Assembly: GCF_000756615.1 (NCBI RefSeq)
Contig: NZ_CP009288.1
Coordinates: 3,224,001 to 3,288,000, forward strand
Direction: 5' to 3'
DNA: 64,000 nucleotides
Source of the DNA: Paenibacillus durus
GTDB taxonomy: Bacteria; Bacillota; Bacilli; Paenibacillales; Paenibacillaceae
Shown one piece after another: positions 1 through 9,800 of this stretch. Positions within the stretch are counted from its first letter, which is position 1; each line of letters opens with the position of its first letter. Below the pieces are notes generated by a model, which was not told the DNA's origin, made no database searches, and saw nothing but the letters and a program-made list of their open reading frames with translations. The position numbers and the translations under genes were made by a program.

Positions 1-719
1 AGGGCTGCGGTGCGGTTCTGCTGAAACGGCTGGAGAAGGCGATTGAGGATGGAGATCAAATCTATGCGGTTATCGAAGGCTCCGCAGTGAATAATGACGG
101 CCGTACGATGGGCATTACAACACCCAATGCGGAGGCGCAGGAGGAGGTTATCCGCGAGGCTGTGCAAAAAAGCGGAGTCGATCCCTCAACAATCAGCTAC
201 ATCGAAGCACATGGAACGGGCACAATGATTGGCGATCCGATCGAGCTGCGGGCCTTGACCAATGTATTCAAATCGTATACGGAGGAACGGCAGTTCTGCG
301 CCGTGGGCAGTGTGAAATCGAATGTCGGACATTTGCTCTGCGCAGCGGGAATAGCCAGCTTCATCAAGGTTGTCCTGTCCTTGAACAATGGTCAGCTTCC
401 TCCAACGCTGAATTGCCGAACGCCGAATCCGCGCTTTAAATTTCAGGAATCTCCATTTTATCCGAACACCTCGCTCAAGGAATGGGAGCCTCGGCAGGGT
501 ATCCGCAGAGCAGGGATAAGCTCGTTCGGCTTCGGAGGCACCAATGCCCACCTGATTGTGGGCGGATATGATGTGAATTCGGCAGAACGATATAACAATG
601 CAAGAACCCCTCTCCCTAAGCCGGAATTTAACCGGAGATGGTTCTGGCCTGAATCACAGCCGGGTGCTCACTCCAGGCCCAAGAAACTATTAACCTTGGA
701 AAAGATCGGTTCAAAATAA
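1..719 (+). CDS. Trans-AT polyketide synthase, C-terminal end (ketosynthase), partial at window start
   Basis: This is the 3' end of a modular PKS protein whose start lies left of the window; the open frame runs in from base 3. It encodes the C-terminal half of a ketosynthase (KS), which condenses the growing chain with an extender unit. Both KS histidine motifs are visible: HGTGT around base 210 and SNVGH around base 330. The active-site Cys lies upstream, outside the window. The KS ends in FGGTNAH near base 540 and only about 50 residues follow, so the protein stops right after its KS, with no acyltransferase, reductase or carrier domain. The module is therefore completed by the next protein, which starts with DH-ACP-KR 28 bases downstream. 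The sequence is very close to the C-terminal KS of the protein at 6810-14411. Family is certain; the substrate is unknown. Confidence 0.93.
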   Translation, partial: GCGAVLLKRLEKAIEDGDQIYAVIEGSAVNNDGRTMGITTPNAEAQEEVIREAVQKSGVDPSTISYIEAHGTGTMIGDPIELRALTNVFKSYTEERQFCAVGSVKSNVGHLLCAAGIASFIKVVLSLNNGQLPPTLNCRTPNPRFKFQESPFYPNTSLKEWEPRQGIRRAGISSFGFGGTNAHLIVGGYDVNSAERYNNARTPLPKPEFNRRWFWPESQPGAHSRPKKLLTLEKIGSK

Positions 720-747
720 TGAACTATATGTGCGAGGGGGATACGCC

Positions 748-3700
748 ATGGAGATCAAAGATTTTAAATACGTAACCGTCATCAGCAATGACGACTATGT
801 GGTCAGCGACCACCGGGTTCATGGTGTGCGTATTATGCCCGGCGTGACCTTTCTGGACATGCTGCTGCGGATCTTGAAATCTGAAGGAATCGATGAGTCT
901 GCGGTCGAGCTCCGCAATATTATTTTTCAGGAGGCCATCGCCACCACAGAGGATTACGACCGCAGAATTGAAGTGAGTCTCGTAAATGAACATAGCAGAT
1001 TGAGAGTGACAGTGAAGAGCCAACGGATATACCACCCGTCCGTAGGAGCTGCAGACAGCCCTTGGGATATCAATTTCATGTGCGAGCTGAATATAGCGGC
1101 GCCGGCTGTTCCCCGAATGATTAATATTGATCAACTGAAGGCTGATGCTGTTACGGTGAGGGACCTTGATGACGCTTATGCCTATACGCGCCAGGTTAAC
1201 ATTACCCACTATGAATTCATGAAAGGCTTGGGCCAAGTCTACGATGGCGAAGGTTATATTCTGGCTGAGGTTCACTTAAGCGATTTGGCGGCAGAGTACA
1301 ACGATTCTTTCTATATTCATCCGGTATACCTGGACTGCTCCACGCTGGTACCCGTTCTGTTTATGCTGAAGAGTAAGACGCTCGCCGATATCAGCCAGCA
1401 GCATGACAAGCCGTTTATTCCAATCTTCGTGGAGTCTTTCCGCGCGTCCGGAAAAATGCTGGATAAGGCATACGTATATGTGCGGGAGAATGGCGTCAGC
1501 TTGTCATCCTCCAAGGATATTATTTATTTCGACATCGAGCTGTATGACGGGCTAGGAAATTTGGTAGCCCTGTTCCATCGGCTGGCCTCCAAACAGATTC
1601 GTTCTGAAGGTTTAATGCACAAGCATGAAGAAGCGCTAGCACCACAAGTCCAGCCGCCGCGCGGCAGCAGCATAGAAGCGCCTAAGAACGCAATGATCCC
1701 GCCTGAAGTACCGCAGTCGGAAGAGCAGCAGACAGACAGGCTGCAGTTGCTGGAGCAAGAGATTCAGGAGATGGTTGGCGAAGTGGCCGGGGTGGCGGCA
1801 CATAGCATCAGCCTGGAAGAAGGCTTTTATGATCAGGGGCTGGATTCTTCCCAATTGCTGCTGCTGGTGCGGAAGCTGGAAGACAAGCTGCAGATGCAGC
1901 TATATCCTACCCTGTTATTTGAATTCAGCAATATCAAACAATTGGCGGTGTACTTGGCCGAAAATAGCACTGAAGGCTTGAAAATTTCCAGCAATCCGCC
2001 TCAGCAGGTGTTACAGAATAGCGAAGTCAAACGTTTTTATTATAGTCACAATTGGGTGAAATTGGCTCCGCTCCCCTCAGAAGCACAACAGGCGGAGGGA
2101 AGATTGATGATATTCACGGCGGATGATGGGCTTGGCAGCAGTGTTGAGCGGTCAATTGCCGCACGTATGTCTGCCTCCGCTTCGGTCATAACCGTTCATC
2201 CCGGGAAGGGCTTTGAACGGGTTGATGACCAGTCGTACCGGGTCCGTCCCGGCAATCGTGAGGATTATAAAGTACTAATACAGTATCTGAACAGCATCCG
2301 GCAGCTCCCGCAGTTCATCATTCATTTATGGGAACAAAGCGCTGCACCGAATGATGACGTAGAGAGCATGGTTTCGGACAACCTGGAATATGGGCTGTAT
2401 TCGCTGCATGCGCTCACACAAGCTCTGCTTGAACAGAAGCTTCAGCAAGGTGTAAAGCTAATTTATGCATTTATTAACGACGGAAAACTTCAGTCCTCTC
2501 TCGATTCCGCAATCTCCGGTTATATGCGTTGTGTAACTCGGGAAAAGGGGGATTTCAAATATAAAGCCTTGGAAATGGATGCAGGAAGCGACTTATCCGG
2601 GCTGGCCTTGACCGACATTCTGCTGCGGGAGCTGACCCCGCAAGCGATGAATGAATCGGAAATCAAGTACATGAGCGGTCAACGTTATACCAGGCATTAT
2701 CAACCGTTTGCAGAATCTGCACAGAATCCTGCATCTGCGGCAGATCCGGGCGCAAGGCTCGGAGCGATTATTGAGAAGCAAGACACAATCCTGATTACTG
2801 GCGGTTTGGGTGGACTGGGCTGGATCTTTGCCAAATATTTGGCGGTTTATTATCAAGCGAAGCTGATTCTGGCCGGCAGATCGAAGCGGGGAAGCAAAGA
2901 AGAGAACAAGCTTAAAGAATTGGAGTCGCTGGGCGCGGAAGTCCTCTATGTTCAAGCCGATGTGGGAATCCGCAGCGAAGCGGAGCAGTTATACAGGGCT
3001 GCTAAACAACGCTATGGAAAAATTAACGGTATCATCCATTGTGCCGGAATCGTGCAGGACAGCCTCGTAATTCAGAAGGACAGAGCTGGAATAGAGAAGG
3101 TGCTGCGGCCCAAGGTTCAGGGAACCCTGCTGCTGGATGAGCTGTTTCAGGAGGAACCGCTGCGTTATTTTGTGCTGTTCTCTTCCTTTTCTGCGGTTGC
3201 GGGCAGCCCCGGTCAAGCCGATTACGCCTATGCTAACTGCTTCATGGATGAATATGCGGACCGTAGGGAAGGAACCGGACGTCCCGGAAAAAGCTTATCG
3301 ATCAATTGGCCCCTCTGGAAGGAGGGAGGCATGCAGATCGATGCGGCTTCTGAGGAGCATATGACCGCGGCTACAGGCATTGTCCCTCTGGATACACAGA
3401 GCGGTCTTCGGGCTTTTGAAGAGTCGCTGCTGTCGCCTTTTTCCCGTGTCATTGTACTGGAAGGCGATGAGCGTAAAATCGCAGGGGTAATGCCTGCTAA
3501 AGAGCAAGAACCAGAGGTCAAACCCGCCGCAGAGAGAGTGCAGCAGCAGGCACGAACGGAACGAACGGAGCAAATCAAGCGAACCTGGCAGACCGTTTCT
3601 GCACACTCCCTTGAATCCGCAGACGAAATGGCCATTATCGGCCTAAGCGGCAGGTATCCGATGGCAGATAATGTAAATGAATTTTGGGAAAATATCAAAA

Positions 3701-6700
3701 ACGGAATAGACTGCATCACCGAGATTCCCAAGGAACGCTGGGATTATACTAAAGATTTTGATCCGGATATTCATAAGCAGGGCAAGTCGTATACCAAATG
3801 GGGAGGCTTCATGAATGACGTGGATAAATTCGATCCGCTGTTCTTCAATATGTCGCCCCGTGAAGCGGAGTATGCCAGTCCTCAGGAGCGTCTGTTCCTT
3901 CAGACCGTCTGGCATGCCGTAGAGGATGCCGGGTACACGCGCAATGAATTATCCAAGAGCAATACCGGTGTGTTTGTAGGGGTTATGTGGGAGCAATATC
4001 AGCTGTACGGAGCGGAGCAGTCCATGATTGGGAACGTTATGGCGCTGAGCTCTTCCTATGCAACCATTGCTAACCGCGTTTCGTATGTGTTTAATTTTTG
4101 CGGACCCAGCCTGGCGATTGATACCATGTGTTCCTCTTCACTGTCCGCCATTCATTACGCCTGTGAGAGTATCCGCCGGGGAGAGTGTGAGGTTGCCGTA
4201 GCCGGGGGTGTGAATGTGGCCGTACATCCGAATAAATATATCCTGTTAAGCCAAGGCAAATTCGCCTCTACAGACGGCAAGTGCCGCAGCTTCGGCGAGG
4301 GCGGCGATGGTTACGTGCCGGGTGAAGGCGTCGGTGCCGTCATTATCAAGCCTCTGCAAAAAGCGCAGGCTGACGGAGACCATATCTACGGGGTGATTAA
4401 ATCCAGTTCCATAAACCATGGAGGCAAGACGAGCGGTTTTACTGTACCGAGTCCGGCTTCCCAGTCGGGCGTAATTTCGGATGCTATTAAAAAGGCAAAC
4501 ATTGATCCGCGCTCGATTTCTTACATTGAAGCGCATGGAACAGGCACTTCGCTCGGTGATCCTATCGAAATCGCCGGACTTACCCGAGTGTTCCGAGAGT
4601 ATACGCAGGATAAGCAATTTTGCTCAATCGGCTCGATCAAATCCAATATAGGGCATCTGGAATCTGCTGCGGGCATCGCCGGAATCACCAAAGTCCTGCT
4701 GCAGTTCAAGCATCAAGCGCTTGCTCCGTCCCTTCATTCGGAAATCCTGAATCCCGGCATCCCGTTTGAAAGCTCGCCCTTTTATGTGCAGCAGGACATA
4801 GCGGAGTGGAAACAACCGGCTGTCCTGTCTGAAGAAGGCGGAGCGGTTACGCGCTACCCCCGCAGAGCGGGGATCAGCGGCTTCGGCGCCGGAGGAACCA
4901 ATGTGCATCTTATTCTGGAGGAATATCCGGTGCAGCAAGTCCGCCAGTCTTACGGCAAGGACAATGGGCCGCAGATCATTCTGCTTTCCGCCAAAACCGC
5001 GGAGCGGCTGACAGAAACCGTCCGGCAGCTTCTCCTGTATCTGCGCCCTGTCCAAAAGATGCGGGAGCCTCTGCCCCAGCCGGCGGAAGAACTGGCGGCA
5101 ACAACTATAGCCGCGGATAACCGGCGGCAGCAAATCCGGCTGAGCGTATCCGAGCTTTTGGCCGGGGTGCTTCAGGTGGATGTAAGGGATTTGCTGGAGG
5201 ACGAGAACCTGCTGGAATATGTAGCCTCTCCACTGGACTATTCGATTCTGTTTCAGCGAATCGGAGCGAACTTTCACTTGGAGCCGGATGAGGATCGTTT
5301 CCGGAACCATCTGACGTTCTCACAGCTATGTGATTATATTATTGAGCTACAGAAAAGCAGAGATTACAGCGTCAAGGAAGCTTGGGGGGCAGATTCCTCC
5401 GTTCACTCCGTCCCGTTAGAGGCTGAGCCTTTTTCTTTAATGGACATTGCCTATACTTTGCAGACGGGAAGAGAAGCGCTCACGGAACGAATCGCTTTTG
5501 TGGTCTCCAGCATCGAGGAGCTGTGCTTGAAGCTGGAAGGGCTTCTGGCAAACACGTCCAAGAATGCGGATGTTTACCGGGGCCAGGTAAATTCCGGCCG
5601 TTCAGGGCTGGGATTGTTGGTTGACGGAGCAGCCGGTGAACGTTTTCTGGAAACTATTGTACAGAATAAAGAGCTGTTTAAGCTGGCTGAACTATGGACG
5701 CTGGGAGCCAAGTTTGACTGGAAGATTCTATACCAAGGGCAAACCCCCAGACGTGTTTCACTGCCGGGTTATCCATTTGCCAAAGAGCGGTATTGGGTTC
5801 CGGCGATTCCCGCCGATTCCATGAAGCATGCGCAAATGGCGGCAACAGAGGCGCTTCACCCTCTGATTGACTGCAATACCTCTACGTTCTCACAGCAAAA
5901 ATTTGCGAAGCGGTTTAACGGGGAGGAAGGTTGGCTTAGGGATCATGTTCTGGATCAGCAGCAGCTTTTACCGGGAGCGGTCTATTTGGAAATGGCCTGC
6001 GAGGCTGTACGGAAGTCTATAGACATCCGGTTCCCGGTACTCAGCAATATCGTGTGGGCAAGACCGCTCATCGTGAACAATGATGCGCCCGCAGATGTGC
6101 AGATTTTTCTGTATCCCGAGGAGCAAATGGCTGAGTTTGAGATTTTCACAGAGGAGCAGGGTCAGAAAACCGTCTATGCCCAAGGACACGCCGTCTTTGA
6201 TAGCAAGCACCTGCCGGAACCGGAGGCTGTGGACGTACAAGCTGTACAGTCACGCTGCAACAAATATGTAACGGGAAAAGACCATTATGCCGAACTGGAA
6301 GCCAAAGGGTTCCGCTATGGCAGCCTTTTTCAGACGATTACCCGGCTATATTGCAGTGATACAGAAACGCTGGCTTTGCTGGAGCTGCCCCATGAAGCAG
6401 AGGAGGAGTTCAGCCGGTACAGCCTGCATCCTTCCCTTATCGACGGAGCATTTCAATCGGTAGCCGGTCTGGAAGCGGGAATGGGGGATCAGCCGAAAGC
6501 TTTTTATATGCCTTTTTCGCTAGGCGAAGTCAGCTTATGGGGTGAACTTCCACGCCGTTGTTATGCGTATTGCGTACTCGCTGACGGCCAGAATCATTCC
6601 GGCAAAGGAATTAAGAAGTACAATGTGTCGATTTTGGATGAAGCGGGACGTACACGAGCCTTTTTGAAGGATTTTGCCGTCAAGGAATTCGCCGCCGTCT

Positions 6701-6813
6701 CACCAGCCCAGGATCTTGTGTCAACGGATTTGTTATCCTTACTCAAAAAGCTGGAGACGGGCGAGCTGACAGCACATGAAGCGGAACAACGAATGGAGGT
6801 TCTTAAATCGTGA
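748..6813 (+). CDS. Trans-AT polyketide synthase: DH-ACP-KR-KS-(ACP-like)-DH
   Basis: Giant multimodular PKS of about 2020 residues. Domains in order: dehydratase DH (1-290; HxxxGxxxxP motif intact, paired Asp in HPVYLD); carrier ACP (about 330-410; phosphopantetheine Ser367 in GLDSS); ketoreductase KR (about 430-920; NADPH loop GGLGGLG near 684, catalytic YAYAN near 826); ketosynthase KS (960-1395; Cys1128 in DTMCSSS, HGTGT, SNIGH); the post-KS linker with an ACP-like insert lacking the Ser (about 1458-1533); and a second DH (1701-1980). In DH2 the motif's Gly is replaced (HVLDQQQLLP) although the His and Asp remain. No AT domain is present, hence trans-AT. The C-terminus carries a short helical docking segment (LKKLETGELTAHEAE). 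The start is ATG 748, with GAGGGG 7 bases upstream; an in-frame GTG at 730 is less likely. It overlaps the next gene by 4 bases (GTGA). Confidence 0.95.
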   Translation: MEIKDFKYVTVISNDDYVVSDHRVHGVRIMPGVTFLDMLLRILKSEGIDESAVELRNIIFQEAIATTEDYDRRIEVSLVNEHSRLRVTVKSQRIYHPSVGAADSPWDINFMCELNIAAPAVPRMINIDQLKADAVTVRDLDDAYAYTRQVNITHYEFMKGLGQVYDGEGYILAEVHLSDLAAEYNDSFYIHPVYLDCSTLVPVLFMLKSKTLADISQQHDKPFIPIFVESFRASGKMLDKAYVYVRENGVSLSSSKDIIYFDIELYDGLGNLVALFHRLASKQIRSEGLMHKHEEALAPQVQPPRGSSIEAPKNAMIPPEVPQSEEQQTDRLQLLEQEIQEMVGEVAGVAAHSISLEEGFYDQGLDSSQLLLLVRKLEDKLQMQLYPTLLFEFSNIKQLAVYLAENSTEGLKISSNPPQQVLQNSEVKRFYYSHNWVKLAPLPSEAQQAEGRLMIFTADDGLGSSVERSIAARMSASASVITVHPGKGFERVDDQSYRVRPGNREDYKVLIQYLNSIRQLPQFIIHLWEQSAAPNDDVESMVSDNLEYGLYSLHALTQALLEQKLQQGVKLIYAFINDGKLQSSLDSAISGYMRCVTREKGDFKYKALEMDAGSDLSGLALTDILLRELTPQAMNESEIKYMSGQRYTRHYQPFAESAQNPASAADPGARLGAIIEKQDTILITGGLGGLGWIFAKYLAVYYQAKLILAGRSKRGSKEENKLKELESLGAEVLYVQADVGIRSEAEQLYRAAKQRYGKINGIIHCAGIVQDSLVIQKDRAGIEKVLRPKVQGTLLLDELFQEEPLRYFVLFSSFSAVAGSPGQADYAYANCFMDEYADRREGTGRPGKSLSINWPLWKEGGMQIDAASEEHMTAATGIVPLDTQSGLRAFEESLLSPFSRVIVLEGDERKIAGVMPAKEQEPEVKPAAERVQQQARTERTEQIKRTWQTVSAHSLESADEMAIIGLSGRYPMADNVNEFWENIKNGIDCITEIPKERWDYTKDFDPDIHKQGKSYTKWGGFMNDVDKFDPLFFNMSPREAEYASPQERLFLQTVWHAVEDAGYTRNELSKSNTGVFVGVMWEQYQLYGAEQSMIGNVMALSSSYATIANRVSYVFNFCGPSLAIDTMCSSSLSAIHYACESIRRGECEVAVAGGVNVAVHPNKYILLSQGKFASTDGKCRSFGEGGDGYVPGEGVGAVIIKPLQKAQADGDHIYGVIKSSSINHGGKTSGFTVPSPASQSGVISDAIKKANIDPRSISYIEAHGTGTSLGDPIEIAGLTRVFREYTQDKQFCSIGSIKSNIGHLESAAGIAGITKVLLQFKHQALAPSLHSEILNPGIPFESSPFYVQQDIAEWKQPAVLSEEGGAVTRYPRRAGISGFGAGGTNVHLILEEYPVQQVRQSYGKDNGPQIILLSAKTAERLTETVRQLLLYLRPVQKMREPLPQPAEELAATTIAADNRRQQIRLSVSELLAGVLQVDVRDLLEDENLLEYVASPLDYSILFQRIGANFHLEPDEDRFRNHLTFSQLCDYIIELQKSRDYSVKEAWGADSSVHSVPLEAEPFSLMDIAYTLQTGREALTERIAFVVSSIEELCLKLEGLLANTSKNADVYRGQVNSGRSGLGLLVDGAAGERFLETIVQNKELFKLAELWTLGAKFDWKILYQGQTPRRVSLPGYPFAKERYWVPAIPADSMKHAQMAATEALHPLIDCNTSTFSQQKFAKRFNGEEGWLRDHVLDQQQLLPGAVYLEMACEAVRKSIDIRFPVLSNIVWARPLIVNNDAPADVQIFLYPEEQMAEFEIFTEEQGQKTVYAQGHAVFDSKHLPEPEAVDVQAVQSRCNKYVTGKDHYAELEAKGFRYGSLFQTITRLYCSDTETLALLELPHEAEEEFSRYSLHPSLIDGAFQSVAGLEAGMGDQPKAFYMPFSLGEVSLWGELPRRCYAYCVLADGQNHSGKGIKKYNVSILDEAGRTRAFLKDFAVKEFAAVSPAQDLVSTDLLSLLKKLETGELTAHEAEQRMEVLKS

Positions 6814-9800
6814 TTAACAATCCAGCACGCAAACAGATACTTGAGTCCATCCAGGCTGGCCGGATCACGGCAGAAGAAGGGTTGGAACGTCTGAAGAAGC
6901 TTTCTTTGAATGAGGTGCACTACTTCCAGAGCTATTGGGAGGAAAATAAGTTAACCCATTTTATGCAGACCCAACCCAAGAATATCCTGATTTTTGGCAG
7001 CGGCGGCTCACTATCCCAAAATCTGGAACAGGGATATCGGTTGGCTGGCAGCGGAGTGATACAGATCACTCCGGGTGAAGAATTCCAAACGGAACATGAC
7101 GGTGCTTACCGGGTAAATCCCGGACAGGCTGAGCATTATGATCTTCTGCTAAAAGCTGTAAGGCAGCGCGGGATCATTCCTGAGCATATTCTCTGGCTAT
7201 GGTCTGAAGAAGATTTGCCTGAATCCGGGGATACCCGGGTACAGGCTGCGGAAGCGCTTCTGGCGCTTGGCATCAAAGCGTTAACCCTGTTCAGCCAATC
7301 GGTGATGAAGCTGTACCCCGCAGGGGATATCCGGCTGCTGTTTATCCACAACTCGTCGATTAGTGCTCATCATCCGTTTCCGGCTGCCATTAGCGGCTTC
7401 ATCCGCAGCCTTCGCCAAGAGAACCCGCGCTTCATTTATAAATCCGTAGCTGTAGCTGCGTCAAATGCCAAATTGGACAGTCAGCAAATCCGGCATATTG
7501 CGGAACAGGAATGGTCTGCATCTACGGATAAGGCCATCGAGATCAGCTATGAGGGAAAGAGCAGATACACTCAGGCTGTGCGGGAAATCGAACCGCAGCG
7601 GCTGCAGAAACAAGAGTCCCCTTTTATTAAAGGAGGCTCTTATTTAATTACGGGTGGACTGGGCGGATTGGGATATCTGTTTGCGGCTCATATGGCCCGT
7701 AAGGTTCAGGCTAAGCTGGTGCTCACCGGCAGATCCGCACTGGATCAGGAGAAGGCGCGTAAATTGGAGGATTTACAAGCCTTGGGCGCTGAGGTGATGT
7801 ACATTCAGGCGGATGTAGCCGTTCATGAAGACGTGAAACGCATTGCCGAGCAAATCAAGCAGCGGTTCCACAGCCTGCATGGAATTATTCACAGTGCCGG
7901 AAATCTTCGAGATGGGCTTCTTTATGGAAAATCTATGGACGATATGGATGCTGTAATCCGGCCTAAGGTGCTGGGAGCCATCCATCTGGACCAATTGTTC
8001 AAGGATCAGCAACTCGACTTTTTTGCCATGTTCTCTTCAACGGCGGCTTTAACGGGCAGCATTGGTCAGACTGACTATGCGTATGCGAACAGCTTTATGG
8101 ATCATTTTGCAGCCTTCCGGTCCAGCTGCCGTCCGGGGAGAAGCTTATCGGTAAACTGGCCGCTGTGGAAAGAAGGCGGAATGACTGCGGACCAGAGCAT
8201 GATTGACCGTTTATCCGCCTTTGGAATTGATCTGCTGGAAGAGCAGGAAGGCATCATGGCCTTCGAACGTTGTTTGAATTCAGAGCTGACCAGTATGGCT
8301 GTTCTAAAGGGTGATTCGCAGCGGATGAAGTTATCCTTTGGCGTAAAGCGGAGTTCAGTGCCCGCACCTGCCCGGCAAGCTCAAGAGACAAGTATGCAAG
8401 CATCCGCTGCCGCTCCTGAGGGCAGTCCGCAAGAAGCCCGGCGGCAAGAACGGACGGCAGCGCTGATTAAGAATACGATTGCCGAGGTGCTTCGGCTAAG
8501 CCCGGAACGCATCAATCTTCAAGAGCCTTTTGACAGCTATGGCATCGATTCGGTTGTCATTATGGAAGTCACCCGAAGATTGGAACAGCTATACGGGCCG
8601 CTCTCCAAGACTTTATTTTTCGAATACGGAACTGTCATGGAACTGACCGGTTATTTCTTAACCAATCATCCGGTTCCCGCAGTGCTCATCGATGAAGCTA
8701 AGTCTGAACCCGAGGCCGTATCTGTTCCTGCGCAGCCGGAATCGTTAGGGCAAACTGCGATCCCGATAACGGGCAAGTCCCGCAGGCTCGTCGCAGCCGC
8801 TGCTGAAGCGGAAGATTTGAAGGGACCTGTACAGCAAAATAAAACCGCAGGCGATATTGCCATTATTGGTCTGGGCGGCAGATATCCGCTGGCGGCAAAT
8901 TTGGAAGAATTCTGGGACAATTTGAGAGCAGGCCGGGATTGCATCACCGAAATTCCGCAGGATCGCTGGAACCATAGGAAATACTTCAATCCCGAGAAGG
9001 GCGTAAGGGGCAAAACCTATACCAAATGGGGCGGTTTTATACGTGACTACGATAAATTCGACCCTTTGTTCTTTCATATTTCTCCCCGTGAAGCGGAGTT
9101 CATGGACCCGCAGGAACGCATCTTTCTGGAGGTGGCCTGGGAGACGGCAGAGGATGCAGGCTATACCCGCAAGAAGCTGAAAAATCGTAAAACCGGTGTA
9201 TTCGTCGGCGTGATGTACGGTCAATATCAGCTGTATGGCACGGAGCATTTTGCTCAAGGAGAAGGCATCGCCCTGAATTCATCCTATGCTTCCATTGCGA
9301 ACAGGGTGTCCTACACGCTGGATTTGAATGGTCCAAGCATTGCGCTTGATACGATGTGTTCTTCCTCGCTGACCTCCATTCACCTGGCTTGCGAGAGTAT
9401 TCGCAGCGGGGGATGCGACATGGCTTTGGCGGGCGGGGTGAACCTGAGCATACACCCGCATAAATATTTGCTTCTCAGTCAAGGCAAGTTCGCTGCGAGT
9501 GACGGACGCTGCCGCAGCTTTGGGGAAGGCGGAGACGGGTATGTTCCCGGAGAAGGAGCCGGGGCGGTGCTGCTGAAGCCGCTTGAGCAAGCGATTCAGG
9601 ATGGGGATCTCATTTACGGCGTTATCAAGGGCAGCTCACTGAATCATGGCGGCAAAACGAACGGTTATACGGTTCCCAGTCCTGCCGCTCAAGCCTCCTT
9701 AATCATCGAGGCCATGCATAATGCGGGTGTCAAGCCGGACGGAATCTCATATATTGAAGCACATGGTACAGGCACCTCTCTTGGAGACCCCATTGAAATC

